A program made the position numbers and the translations under genes. Of a DNA stretch of 64,000 bases, positions 10,019-18,285 are shown piece after piece. The stretch is from Desulfitobacterium sp050251735. Lineage in GTDB: Bacteria > Bacillota > Desulfitobacteriia > Desulfitobacteriales > Desulfitobacteriaceae. The notes under the pieces were generated by a model. That model searched no databases. It was not told where the DNA came from and saw only the letters and a program-made list of their open reading frames with translations. Positions within the stretch are counted from its first letter, which is position 1. Every line of letters starts with the position of its first letter. The DNA is taken from the NCBI GenBank assembly GCA_050251735.1, contig JBFWMF010000005.1, positions 62,001-126,000 on the forward strand. The letters are read 5' to 3'.

Positions 10019-11212
10019 TTATTCCTGACCCTTCATGTCACTTATTAAAGATTTAAAGCCGGGCAAGGCCCTTTCGATGGTCGCGTAAGGTACGCAATAA
10101 GCAATTCTTGCATACCCCGGGCAAGAAAACGCGCTACCCGGTACGATCAGAATATTTTTTTGCTTTGCGAGATTGCAAAATTCAACATCGTTTTCCAATG
10201 GTGTCTTAATAAAGAGGTAGAAAGCCCCTTCCGGCTTGATACATTCATAGCCGAAAGATACTAATCCATTATACAGAAGTTCCCGGTTCTGATTATAGCT
10301 TTCGATGTTCACTTGAGCATTGAGGCACTTCGCAATGACCCTTTGAAACAGAGATGGTGCATTGACAAACCCGAGGATCCGATTCGCAATATTAGCCCCA
10401 CTGATTAGGTTGTTAAAATCGGCTGCTTGGGTTGGAATCACCAAATAACCAACCCGCTCACCGGGTAAAGATAGGGATTTACTAAAGGAATAACCCACGA
10501 TGGTGTTCTCATAATACTTAGTAAGATAGGGCACTTCTACCTGGTCATAGGCAAGCTCACGATAAGGTTCATCTGCAATCAGATAAATCTCTGACCCATA
10601 TTCATGTTGCTTTTCGCGAAGAATATCTGCGAGGCGTATGATCGTCTCTTCCGAATACACTACCCCGGTCGGATTGTTAGGAGAATTAATGAGGACCGCT
10701 TTGGTCTTTGGGTTAATCTTCTCCTTAAACTCCTCGAGATTGGGCTGAAAATCCTTAGTATTTGGTGAGACAACAAGGAGCTGGCCTTGATGGTTTTGCA
10801 CATAATTGCGGTATTCACCAAAAAAAGGTGCAAAGGTAATAACCTCATCACCTGGGTTTAGAAGGGTTTTAAAAACAACATTTAAACCACCTGCTGCTCC
10901 CACGGTCATCAAAATATTTTCAGATGAAAATTGTGTAGCGAATCGTCGATTCAAAGAATCCGCAATAGCCTCTCTCACGTCCTCAAACCCCGAATTATTC
11001 ATATAGCCATGAACAGCCATAGTGTTCTCTTCATTGATAATTTCGAAGATCGCCTCTTTCACTTCATTCGGTGGTTCCACGCTGGGATTGCCCAGACTAA
11101 AATCATAAACATTTTCAGCACCATGAATCGCTGCTAAGCGTTTTCCTTCTTCAAACATTGCACGAATAATTGAGCTGCTTTTGACTTGTTCTCTCATTGC
11201 TTGAGAAATCAT
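10019..11212 (-). CDS. Pyridoxal-phosphate-dependent class I/II aminotransferase
   Basis: A 397-residue fold-type I PLP enzyme of the aspartate/aromatic aminotransferase group. The PLP-binding lysine is in GYSFSKSLSLPGERVGY. Also seen are NSPNNPTG (cofactor contact), DEPYRELAY and a C-terminal FYLFIKTP segment. The N-terminal half has FSLGNPSVEPP, usual for the subgroup that transfers amino groups between an amino acid and a 2-oxo acid. The ATG at 11212 is preceded by a GAGGCG site. The substrate is not fixed by sequence. Length and motifs suggest an intact enzyme. It is transcribed alone, away from biosynthetic genes. Confidence 0.9.
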   Translation of the reverse strand: MISQAMREQVKSSSIIRAMFEEGKRLAAIHGAENVYDFSLGNPSVEPPNEVKEAIFEIINEENTMAVHGYMNNSGFEDVREAIADSLNRRFATQFSSENILMTVGAAGGLNVVFKTLLNPGDEVITFAPFFGEYRNYVQNHQGQLLVVSPNTKDFQPNLEEFKEKINPKTKAVLINSPNNPTGVVYSEETIIRLADILREKQHEYGSEIYLIADEPYRELAYDQVEVPYLTKYYENTIVGYSFSKSLSLPGERVGYLVIPTQAADFNNLISGANIANRILGFVNAPSLFQRVIAKCLNAQVNIESYNQNRELLYNGLVSFGYECIKPEGAFYLFIKTPLENDVEFCNLAKQKNILIVPGSAFSCPGYARIAYCVPYATIERALPGFKSLISDMKGQE

Positions 11213-11296
11213 CGAGATCGCCTCTTCTCTTCATATCGCTGTATTTCTACTATCATAGCACCGAAATCCTGATTACCGCAATTATTAGTAAACAAA

Positions 11297-11330
11297 AACC
11301 GCGTATTTGCTTTGTGGAAAATGCGCGGTT
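11297..11330 (-). terminator. Rho-independent terminator of the ferritin-like gene
   Basis: A 12-bp stem (AACCGCGTATTT with AAATGCGCGGTT, one G-T pair) and a 10-nt loop. It is followed on the minus strand by TTTG and TTT, 25 bp after the stop at 11355. Confidence 0.75.
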
Positions 11331-11354
11331 CCGGTTTCTTAATCTTAACTCTTT

Positions 11355-11840
11355 CTAATAGTCTTTTCTTACTCCAAACTCAGCGTCTTCCACCCACTCC
11401 TCCGAATGGCTAAGTAACAAGACTATTTCATCGATGATGCTATAGTGTTCCTTTTCCTGTTGGATTAAATAGTTGAAAAACTCTTTAGTCTCATCATCTG
11501 ATGCTTCTGCAGCGTATTTTTGATAAAGATCAATGCTTTCCTTTTCATTATCTAAAGCTGCTCGATAAACATCAATCTGACTGGGCGACACTTTGATTTC
11601 GTTTCTAACGCTATCCTTATCGCTAAAGACGTGATTGGCCGTGGCCAAAGTCTCATTCGGTTCTAGGGTATAATCTAATTGCTTAGCTTTCTTTTCCAAC
11701 AGCTTCGCATGTATTTTTTCATCGTCAGCCAGCATCAAAAAAACTTTATGCAAGCTGTTTCCTTTGTTGATTTCTGCTTGCTCTCTGTAATATTGCTCTC
11801 CTTCAAGTTCCATTTTGACAGCAAATTCTAAGGCATTCAT
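11355..11840 (-). CDS. Ferritin-like diiron (rubrerythrin-type) protein
   Basis: A 161-residue four-helix protein of the ferritin/rubrerythrin class. The metal-ligand pattern is visible twice: E-x-E-G-E-x-Y plus DDEKIHAKLL in the first half, then NEKESIDLYQKYA and QQEKEHYSIID in the second. It has no C-terminal rubredoxin domain, so it is not a classical rubrerythrin. Relatives reduce peroxide or sense iron or oxygen in anaerobes, and this is inferred here. The ATG at 11840 follows GGAGGG. It has its own terminator. Confidence 0.85.
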   Translation of the reverse strand: MNALEFAVKMELEGEQYYREQAEINKGNSLHKVFLMLADDEKIHAKLLEKKAKQLDYTLEPNETLATANHVFSDKDSVRNEIKVSPSQIDVYRAALDNEKESIDLYQKYAAEASDDETKEFFNYLIQQEKEHYSIIDEIVLLLSHSEEWVEDAEFGVRKDY

Positions 11841-11984
11841 GTGATTATCCCTCCATTTTTAATCAATTAATTCTAAATTATCTAATTCATAATGATCAAC
11901 CAAAGTCGGTTGGACATCCTGAAATTAGTTTTTTTAATTATAACATAAAACTTAATATTCTCATATTACAATTCTTGCAGGTTA

Positions 11985-12545
11985 TCAGCCCATAAAGCCC
12001 AGGTGTTCTAGAAGAATTTTAATACCCATCAGAATAAGGATGACGCCACCAAAAAATTCCGCCCTGGATTTATAGCACTCTCCAAAGACATTGCCGATCT
12101 TAACCCCGAGGAAGGAAAAAATGAAGGTAATCACCCCAATCATAGATACAGCCGGAAGAATGTCCACTCGCAAAAAGGCAAAGGTTACCCCGATGGCTAG
12201 GGCATCAATACTTGTGGCAAGCGATAACACCACCATATCCTTCAGATTAAACCGGTCCTCGATCACTTCACAGGGGCCACGGGATTCCTTGATCATATTG
12301 AAACCAATAATGGAAAGGAGAATAAAGGCGATCCAGTGATCAATCGAGGTAATATAAGACTCAAACCGAGTTCCAAGCATAAATCCAAGCACAGGCATTA
12401 ATGCCTGAAAGCCTCCAAAAAAGGCCCCCGTAATTAATGCTGTTTTATAGTTCATCCGTCGCATGGATAAGCCTTTGCTGATAGCTACAGCAAAAGCATC
12501 CATAGAAAGCCCGATAGCAATGATGAACAATTCAATATTTCCCAT
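11985..12545 (-). CDS. mntP: Manganese efflux pump MntP
   Basis: A 186-residue, six-helix membrane protein of the MntP (DUF204) family, which exports excess Mn2+. It has two related halves, each with the conserved Asp motif: GLSMDAFAVAISKGL in the first and ATSIDALAIGVTFA in the second. The ATG at 12545 is preceded by TAGGAG. The leader carries a yybP-ykoY Mn2+-riboswitch aptamer at 12735-12819 and a terminator-like hairpin at 12582-12633, so expression should rise when Mn2+ is high. The regulatory context strongly supports the assignment. Confidence 0.95.
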   Translation of the reverse strand: MGNIELFIIAIGLSMDAFAVAISKGLSMRRMNYKTALITGAFFGGFQALMPVLGFMLGTRFESYITSIDHWIAFILLSIIGFNMIKESRGPCEVIEDRFNLKDMVVLSLATSIDALAIGVTFAFLRVDILPAVSMIGVITFIFSFLGVKIGNVFGECYKSRAEFFGGVILILMGIKILLEHLGFMG

Positions 12546-12581
12546 TCAACATACTCCTAACTGCATTGTATTCGTCTAGCC

Positions 12582-12633
12582 AAAACAAGACTCATGGACA
12601 GCTTTAATTAAAACTACCCATGAGTCTTGTTTT
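12582..12633 (-). terminator. Terminator-like hairpin in the mntP leader
   Basis: A perfect 16-bp stem, 12582-12597 with 12618-12633. The last four stem bases on the minus strand are TTTT. It lies 37 bp before the mntP ATG and downstream of the Mn2+ aptamer, as expected for a riboswitch-controlled terminator. Repeat copy 3 lies between the two. Confidence 0.7.
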
Positions 12634-12634
12634 A

Positions 12635-12694
12635 TTATACTGTCGGAAAGCATAACGGCGTTGCATACTTTCCACCTGTACAAGTGCAACCAGC
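12635..12694 (-). repeat. Structured repeat element, copy 3 (diverged 3' half)
   Basis: On the minus strand these 60 bases match the 3' half of the 118-bp repeats at 27976-28093 and 60397-60514 at 52 of 60 positions. The differences keep the main stems pairable: GAAAGTAT with ATGCTTTC becomes G-U at one pair, and TTATGC with GTATAA likewise. As in the other copies, the element ends one base before a terminator-like hairpin. Here it separates the Mn2+ aptamer from the mntP terminator. Confidence 0.75.
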
Positions 12695-12734
12695 GACTCC
12701 ACCTTCTGAGATGCATCAATTTGGGGCTGGCGAG

Positions 12735-12819
12735 ATCGGGTTTTCTATGAGACAAGCCAGACTCGAAAGTCATTATGTTGACTTGCCATATAGCACTGCT
12801 ATGCTAACTACTCCCCGAT
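12735..12819 (-). promoter_or_regulatory. yybP-ykoY Mn2+ riboswitch aptamer upstream of mntP
   Basis: Read on the minus strand, the closing stem ATCGGG (12814-12819) pairs with CCCGAT (12735-12740). The diagnostic 5' loop GGGGAGTAG is at 12808-12816, and the second loop contains GTCAACATAATGAC, as in the family. This is the known Mn2+-sensing aptamer, commonly found before mntP and Mn-exporting ATPases. Rising Mn2+ should favour mntP expression. Confidence 0.85.
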
Positions 12820-12840
12820 GGAAACGCCATATTGACAACT

Positions 12841-12868
12841 ATTATATCATCTAGCCATAGATTTTCAA
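12841..12868 (-). promoter_or_regulatory. Sigma-A-type promoter for the mntP leader
   Basis: The minus strand shows TTGAAA (12863-12868), a 16-bp spacer and a perfect TATAAT (12841-12846). It lies about 22 bp upstream of the aptamer. Confidence 0.65.
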
Positions 12869-12940
12869 CATTTTTCTGACAACCTCTACCTTCTGCACAG
12901 CTTTTCCAATACCGCTTTTGCAATCCCTTTTTTTTGCAAT

Positions 12941-12969
12941 GTGACATCCAGAGTGGAATCCTCTATAAT
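12941..12969 (+). promoter_or_regulatory. Sigma-A-type promoter for the ABC exporter
   Basis: GTGACA at 12941-12946 (5 of 6 to TTGACA), a 17-bp spacer and a perfect TATAAT at 12964-12969. It lies 54 bp before the ATG at 13024. Confidence 0.65.
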
Positions 12970-13023
12970 GGCAATAGGACAATGATGCGGATACTCTAAA
13001 TATAACCTTGCGAGGAGGATTCT

Positions 13024-14859
13024 ATGCGGACCGGCAAATCCCTTGGGCGAAGCTTACATACCCCCCTTACAGATCAAGAAAAGCGCGACCGTCCTAAGGT
13101 GACAAAAGCCTTTCTTCGGCGGATCTTTAGCTACCTACTTCCCTACTGGCCGAGACTCGCCTTGGTATTCGTCGCCATTATAGCCTCTTCCATCCTTGGT
13201 CTCTTGCCACCATTATTATCCGGTCGAATTATTGATGATGGGTTGATTGGAAAAGATTTTAATCTACTTATACAATTGATTCTTCTTTCCTTTATCGTTT
13301 TGGTCATTGCCAATATGATTAATGTTTTGGAAAGCTATCTCACAACTTGGGTAGCCCAAAACATCATCTATGATATGAAAAATCAGATGTATGATCATCT
13401 GCAAAAAATGTCCCACCGTTTCTTTACCAACAACAATCAAGGGGAAATCATCACGCGCATGACCACAGACATCAACGGCATTCAGAACGTTATTGTGGGA
13501 ACTTTGACACAGATTGTCAGCAACTCGATTATTCTCATCACGACCTTAGTCGCCCTTTTCCAGAAAAACTGGATTCTCGCCCTAGTTAGTGTCATCATTG
13601 TCCCCCTTTTCATCCTACCCACCCATCAGGTGGGTAATCGCCGCTGGTCCATCACCATGGCCAAGCAAGAGCACAGCGATGCCTCCAACCAACTTTTTAA
13701 TGAGACCTTAAGTGTCAGTGGACAACTATTAGTTAAGTTGTTTACCCGCGAAAAAAAAGAATATGAGAAATTCGAAAAGATCAACCGAGCAATTACTCAC
13801 CTCAGTATTCGCGAGATTCTCGTTGGTAAGTCCTTTCGGGTCATCTTTGACACCTTTATCAATATGGGACCGATGATTATCTATCTGACTGGCGGCTTTC
13901 TGATGATTAAGATGGGCTCTGGCCTAACCGTTGGGGATATCACGGTCGTTGTAGCTCTCTTGGGTCGACTTTATCGTCCGGTGGGTGTCCTCCTGACGAT
14001 TCAAGTCGATGTCATTCGCTCCCTGGCCCTATTTTCGCGTATCTTTGAGTATTTTGATATCCCAGCCGAGATCAAAAACAGCCCAACTGCAATCATCCCC
14101 AAGAGCTTTACTGGGAAAATTATCTTTGACCATGTCTCCTTTGATTATGACGGCAAACCTATCTTAAAAGATGTGAATATAACCATAGAAAAGGGCAAGT
14201 CGGTGGCCATTGTGGGTCCTTCCGGAACCGGAAAATCCACCTTAGTCAATTTAATTCCTCGTTTGTACGATACAACTGCAGGTAAGGTGCTCCTCGATGG
14301 ACGGGATATCCGAGATCTGGATCTGACCTTCCTTCGCCAAAATATTGGTATGGTTTCCCAGGACACCTATCTTTTTAATGGAACCATTCGCGAGAATCTT
14401 CTCTATGCCAACGAATTAGCAGAAGAAGAGGATTTAATCAGAGTATGCCAGGAAGCCAATATCTATGATTTCATCCAGACCCTTCCTGAAGGCTTTGATA
14501 CGTTGGTCGGCAATCGTGGCTTAAAACTATCCGGCGGTGAAAAACAACGACTCTCGATTGCCAGAGTCCTCTTAAAAAATCCTAAGGTCTTGATTATGGA
14601 TGAAGCGACCTCTTCCTTGGATTCCATCAGTGAGTCCCATATACAGGAAGCCATTGAGCCCATTCTCAAGGGGAGAACCAGTGTCATTATCGCCCATCGC
14701 CTCTCTACCATTATGGCCGTGGATGAAATCATTGTGCTCCTAGACGGAGAAATCGTCCAGCAAGGACGTCATGAAGATTTAGTGGATCGGGATGGGGTCT
14801 ATAAGGAGCTCTATGAGACACAATTCAAAGTGGCTTTAGAGGATGCAAAAATGACCTAG
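13024..14859 (+). CDS. ABC exporter half-transporter (fused membrane and ATPase domains)
   Basis: A 611-residue half-transporter of the MsbA/LmrA/BmrA type that would work as a homodimer or with another half-transporter. The first 345 residues are a six-helix ABC_membrane domain. Residues about 365-600 are the ATPase, with Walker A GPSGTGKST, Q-loop VSQDTYLF, signature LSGGEKQR, Walker B VLIMDEATSSLD and switch IIAHRLS. GAGGAGG lies just before ATG 13024. It is a single-gene unit with a promoter before it and a hairpin after it. Drug or lipid export is inferred from the family; the substrate is unknown. Confidence 0.92.
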   Translation: MRTGKSLGRSLHTPLTDQEKRDRPKVTKAFLRRIFSYLLPYWPRLALVFVAIIASSILGLLPPLLSGRIIDDGLIGKDFNLLIQLILLSFIVLVIANMINVLESYLTTWVAQNIIYDMKNQMYDHLQKMSHRFFTNNNQGEIITRMTTDINGIQNVIVGTLTQIVSNSIILITTLVALFQKNWILALVSVIIVPLFILPTHQVGNRRWSITMAKQEHSDASNQLFNETLSVSGQLLVKLFTREKKEYEKFEKINRAITHLSIREILVGKSFRVIFDTFINMGPMIIYLTGGFLMIKMGSGLTVGDITVVVALLGRLYRPVGVLLTIQVDVIRSLALFSRIFEYFDIPAEIKNSPTAIIPKSFTGKIIFDHVSFDYDGKPILKDVNITIEKGKSVAIVGPSGTGKSTLVNLIPRLYDTTAGKVLLDGRDIRDLDLTFLRQNIGMVSQDTYLFNGTIRENLLYANELAEEEDLIRVCQEANIYDFIQTLPEGFDTLVGNRGLKLSGGEKQRLSIARVLLKNPKVLIMDEATSSLDSISESHIQEAIEPILKGRTSVIIAHRLSTIMAVDEIIVLLDGEIVQQGRHEDLVDRDGVYKELYETQFKVALEDAKMT

Positions 14860-14885
14860 CAAGGTGAATTATACCATCCTAGGTC
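14853..14885 (+). terminator. Hairpin at the end of the ABC exporter gene
   Basis: GACCTAG pairs with CTAGGTC, with an inner GGT/ACC pairing. The stop codon lies in the 5' arm, and the hairpin is followed by GTTTCATTT. Confidence 0.55.
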
Positions 14886-14981
14886 GTTTCATTTACGCAA
14901 TCAAATGCTTGAATCGTGACCACTTTGAATTAAGTGAAGGACCAAATGAAGAATCTAGCGCTAATATGACGTGCCTAAACC

Positions 14982-15719
14982 TTAAGAATTTAAGGTGCGT
15001 TTTAGAAACTCTCGCGTACGCTCTTGAGTAGGGCGATTAAAAATTTGCACAGGAGATCCTTCTTCAGCGATGACCCCTTTATCCATAAAAACGACTCTGT
15101 CTGAGACTTCCTTGGCAAAGCCCATTTCATGGGTAACCACCAACATGGTCAGTCCCGAATCAGCCAGTTCCTTCATAACCTTCAATACTTCCCCAACCAT
15201 CTCGGGGTCCAAAGCGGAAGTAGGTTCGTCGAACAGCATGACGTCCGGCTCCATGGAGAGAGCACGAGCAATGGCGACCCTTTGCTTTTGTCCTCCGGAC
15301 AATTGTTTGGGTTTAGCATTGATATACTGATCCATGCCCACAACTCTGAGGTATTTCATTGCTACTTCTTCGGCCTCAGCCTTGGTGCGCTTCAACAATT
15401 TGATTTGCCCAACCATGCAATTGCTCAATACATTGTGGTTATTAAAGAGATTGAATTGCTGGAAGACCATCCCTAACTTTTGACGGTATTTATAGATATC
15501 GTGCTGGTCATCCAGAATGTTTTCCCCTTTGTAAATTATTTGACCACCGCTGGGTTTCTCTAGGAGGTTAATGCAGCGTAGCAGGGTCGATTTACCCGAG
15601 CCGGAGGAGCCTATGATGCAAACCACTTCTCCCTTGTCTACTGAAAAATCGATGTCCTTTAACACCTCATTGGCACCGAAGGATTTACTTAAATGTTGTA
15701 TTTCAATAACTTTTTCCAT
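14982..15719 (-). CDS. Polar amino acid (probably lysine) ABC transporter, ATP-binding subunit
   Basis: A 245-residue ATPase of the GlnQ/HisP family. Seen are Walker A GSSGSGKST, signature LSGGQKQR, Walker B VMLFDEPTSALDPE and switch VVTHEMGFA. The ATG at 15719 follows AAGGAGG. It is the last gene of the order binding protein, permease, ATPase, and lies 16 bp after the permease stop. The operon is led by a lysine riboswitch, so the subunit most likely energises lysine uptake. Confidence 0.93.
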   Translation of the reverse strand: MEKVIEIQHLSKSFGANEVLKDIDFSVDKGEVVCIIGSSGSGKSTLLRCINLLEKPSGGQIIYKGENILDDQHDIYKYRQKLGMVFQQFNLFNNHNVLSNCMVGQIKLLKRTKAEAEEVAMKYLRVVGMDQYINAKPKQLSGGQKQRVAIARALSMEPDVMLFDEPTSALDPEMVGEVLKVMKELADSGLTMLVVTHEMGFAKEVSDRVVFMDKGVIAEEGSPVQIFNRPTQERTREFLKRTLNS

Positions 15720-15735
15720 GGTTACCCCTCCTTCC

Positions 15736-16500
15736 TCACTTATTATTTTGAGTACGCCGTAGCATATCTTCAGGTGTTTCCACCTGCATTTGATTCATAA
15801 TGTAGCTTTCCGGTCCATCCATTCTTCTTTCAATGTAACGGAGAATACGGGTTACTGTAAAGGTCATTATAAAGTAAATAACACAGGCTACTAAGAAGGA
15901 TTCAAAGTATCTAAAATTGTTGCCGGCAATGGACTTCGTTTGGAAATAAAGCTCTGTAACGGCGATTACGTTAAGAACTGAGGTGTCTTTAATGTTGATT
16001 ACAAATTCATTCCCGGTAGCCGGAAGAATATTGCGAATCACCTGAGGTAAAACCACGTTGAACATCGTCTGAAAGTGATTCATACCGATAGCATGAGCTG
16101 CTTCAAATTGTCCTTTATCGATAGATATAATTCCGCCCCGTACAATCTCCGACATATAGGCCCCTGTATTAATCGAAACGATGAAGATTGCCGCAAATAA
16201 CTTATTCATATGAATATCAAAAGCCAAGGCAGATCCATAATAGATAACCATCGCTTGCACGATCATTGGCGTGCCTCGAAAAAATTCAATATAAAAACCT
16301 AAAATTCCGTTGACTAATTTAAGAAGTATTCGATTAAGTCCTCGTTCCGGACTAGGTATCGTTCGAATAACACCGATAATCAGGCCAATGGCCGACCCAA
16401 TTAATGTTCCTGTAATGGAGATCAAGAGAGTAATACCCGCTCCACGAAGGAACATAGGCCAATTCTCGGATAATATTCGGATAATCCACTCTAAACTCAT
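15736..16500 (-). CDS. Polar amino acid (probably lysine) ABC transporter, permease subunit
   Basis: A 254-residue His/Glu/Gln/Arg/opine-family permease with about five helices. It shows the membrane-loop motif for ATPase contact (EAAHAIGMNHFQTMFNVVLPQ) and FFRGTPMIVQ near residue 75, typical of HisM/GlnP proteins. AAGGAGG precedes the ATG at 16500. It probably forms a homodimer, as no second permease gene is present. Lysine specificity is inferred from the riboswitch upstream of the operon. Confidence 0.93.
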   Translation of the reverse strand: MSLEWIIRILSENWPMFLRGAGITLLISITGTLIGSAIGLIIGVIRTIPSPERGLNRILLKLVNGILGFYIEFFRGTPMIVQAMVIYYGSALAFDIHMNKLFAAIFIVSINTGAYMSEIVRGGIISIDKGQFEAAHAIGMNHFQTMFNVVLPQVIRNILPATGNEFVINIKDTSVLNVIAVTELYFQTKSIAGNNFRYFESFLVACVIYFIMTFTVTRILRYIERRMDGPESYIMNQMQVETPEDMLRRTQNNK

Positions 16501-16569
16501 TGTTTTCCTCCTTAAATACTATGAGGCTCAAAAAACGGGGTGTTCAGATCTAAATCATAATTAGCAAAG

Positions 16570-16606
16570 TATAAAACCGACTGCATGAAATGTAGCCGGT
16601 TTTATA
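16570..16606 (-). terminator. Intra-operon hairpin between binding-protein and permease genes
   Basis: A perfect 10-bp stem (TATAAAACCG with CGGTTTTATA) with T-rich sequence after it on the minus strand. A partial terminator here would let the binding protein be made in excess over the membrane subunits, a usual arrangement. Confidence 0.6.
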
Positions 16607-16648
16607 ACATATTATTCGCAGTAGCACAAAAATCTTTAGAAATTATGC

Positions 16649-17503
16649 TTAGTTTGCTGCAGGCTGATTCTTAATAGCCTCATCCATGATCTTGATCCGA
16701 TCATCTTCAGAGATACCCTTTAAGATTTCATTTATTTTTACTGTGAGCTCGCTTCCTTTAGCGACTCCTACAGCAATAGCTGTATCTTCAGCCGAGGTTT
16801 GGAACCCTTCTGTGAACTCTACCATTTTAAAGTTGCTATTGGCTGCTTGAGCACTAACTCCTTCGGGACGCTCTGAAACATATCCATCAATCATGCCGGA
16901 TTCTAAAGCTACTCGCATAGCTGGGAAGTTATCCATGGCTGTTTCTTTAACGACACCATTGATTTGGTCAATAACACTATAGTGGAAGGTGTTGAGCTGG
17001 GCAGTGATTTTAGCACCTTTAAAATCTTGAATTGATTTAGCATTTTCAAAAGGGCTGCCACTCTTAACAACCATAATGAGATCTGATTGATAATAGATAT
17101 CGGAGAAGTCAATTGTTTCTTTGCGGTCCGCGGTGGGAGACATCCCCGCAATAATAGCATCTATTTTATTCGAGGTTAATGATGGCACAAGCCCATCCCA
17201 TTCGGTTTTAACGATGACCAGCTCTTTGCCTAAGCCTTCAGCAATTCTTTTGGCGATTTCCACATCGTAGCCACCGGCATATTCAGCACTACCATCAATT
17301 TTCACCCCACCATTAGCAGCATCCATTTGTGTCCAGTTAAAAGGAGCATAGCCTGCCTCAAGACCTACCCTGAAGACTCCCTTTTCCGAACCCGCAGGGA
17401 CCTTAGTGTCCCCAGCTTTTTGATCGCTACTGGCGCCACAACCTGTAGCTAGCAGCATAGTCGATAGAACTACTGCAACCAATAATGATAATTTTCTCTT
17501 CAT
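16649..17503 (-). CDS. Amino acid (probably lysine) ABC transporter substrate-binding lipoprotein
   Basis: A 284-residue family 3 solute-binding protein. It has a lipoprotein signal peptide with lipobox LLATGCG near residue 22. The SBP_bac_3 fold follows: VGLEAGYAPFNW, then GYDVEIAKRIAEGLGKE, DAIIAGMSPTADRKETIDFS and a C-terminal D-I-K-I-M-D-E-A helix. AAGGAGAGG precedes the ATG at 17503. The leader at 17563-17815 is a lysine riboswitch. Lysine is therefore the best guess for the ligand, although related basic amino acids are possible. Confidence 0.93.
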   Translation of the reverse strand: MKRKLSLLVAVVLSTMLLATGCGASSDQKAGDTKVPAGSEKGVFRVGLEAGYAPFNWTQMDAANGGVKIDGSAEYAGGYDVEIAKRIAEGLGKELVIVKTEWDGLVPSLTSNKIDAIIAGMSPTADRKETIDFSDIYYQSDLIMVVKSGSPFENAKSIQDFKGAKITAQLNTFHYSVIDQINGVVKETAMDNFPAMRVALESGMIDGYVSERPEGVSAQAANSNFKMVEFTEGFQTSAEDTAIAVGVAKGSELTVKINEILKGISEDDRIKIMDEAIKNQPAAN

Positions 17504-17562
17504 TGATGAACCCTCTCCTTCTTACATCCTTGTTTTTATAATTTATTGACAAAAATAAATGA

Positions 17563-17815
17563 GACCTGAGACGGAGCTCAGGTCGCAAAAATCATGTTGC
17601 TTAAATACCCCTCTTTTCCCCCGCCGAGATAGCACAACTTAATAAACTGGGACGTTTATTAAGACAGTCCTGCAGTTATTCACTGCAGACCCAGCAAATT
17701 ATACTGAGCGTATTATTAGCTTCGGCGATATTTCCTTCTCCTTAGTATCATCACTGCTCTCGTTCCAAAAAGGACTAATAAACATCGCGCCTCTACCCCA
17801 CAAAAAAGTGAGGTG
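17563..17815 (-). promoter_or_regulatory. Lysine riboswitch (L box) with downstream terminator
   Basis: On the minus strand the conserved L-box pieces appear in order: GGTAGAGGCGCGATG, then GCCGAAGC, GCTGGGTCTGC, GCAGGACTGTC and GTGCTATCTC (aptamer about 17625-17815). About 40 bases later GACCTGAG/CTCAGGTC (17563-17584) forms a terminator followed by TCTCATTTATTTTT. High lysine should end transcription before the binding-protein gene at 17503. Confidence 0.92.
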
Positions 17816-17832
17816 GATATGAAATTATGTTA

Positions 17833-17861
17833 AGTCTACAATACTAGAACTTATCTGTCAA
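17833..17861 (-). promoter_or_regulatory. Promoter for the lysine-riboswitch operon
   Basis: The minus strand has a perfect TTGACA (17856-17861), a 17-bp spacer and TAGACT (17833-17838, 4 of 6). It lies about 20 bp before the aptamer. Confidence 0.6.
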
Positions 17862-17875
17862 CCGCCATACAAAGT

Positions 17876-18256
17876 TTAAATCTGGGTCAACTTATGGGCA
17901 ATGGGCACATCAGCCGGAAGCAAATTATAATCTAGAAGCTCACCTGTGTTCACCCATTCATAGCAATCATGAACCCTAAGCTGAGGCTCCCCTTTAAGGA
18001 TATTGACCTGGTAAGCTAACAAGCGAATTGACCCTTGAGTGTAGGTGTAGATACTTTCCATTACAAATTCTTTAACCTCCACCTCTACCCCAAACTCCTC
18101 TAGGAGCTCACGCCTTAAGCATTCTTCAGGAGATTCCCCCACTTCTACTTTACCACCCGGAAATTCCCAGCCTCCTGCATGTTTCTCACCAGGAGCGCGG
18201 CGGGCAATGAATACTTGATTATCTCGGAACATAATCGCAGCAGTCACATCTTTCAT
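17876..18256 (-). CDS. NUDIX hydrolase (MutT-like NTP pyrophosphohydrolase)
   Basis: A 126-residue protein with a complete Nudix box, GGKVEVGESPEECLRRELLE followed by EFGV, at about residues 34-56. FIARRAPGEKHAGGWEFPGG comes just before it, as in MutT/8-oxo-dGTPase and CTP pyrophosphohydrolases. It likely cleaves an oxidised or unusual nucleoside triphosphate; the substrate is not fixed by sequence. It lies 29 bp downstream of the GGDEF/EAL gene on the same strand and may be cotranscribed. The start ATG 18256 has GAGGAT upstream. Confidence 0.88.
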   Translation of the reverse strand: MKDVTAAIMFRDNQVFIARRAPGEKHAGGWEFPGGKVEVGESPEECLRRELLEEFGVEVEVKEFVMESIYTYTQGSIRLLAYQVNILKGEPQLRVHDCYEWVNTGELLDYNLLPADVPIAHKLTQI

Positions 18257-18285
18257 GCTCTATCCTCATCTCAACTTGCTTTTGC

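Noticed and set aside
12627..12854. A 75-codon frame on the + strand in the mntP leader
   Set aside because: It runs antisense across the Mn2+ riboswitch and the repeat element and has no ribosome binding site. The conserved RNA on the other strand explains the sequence.
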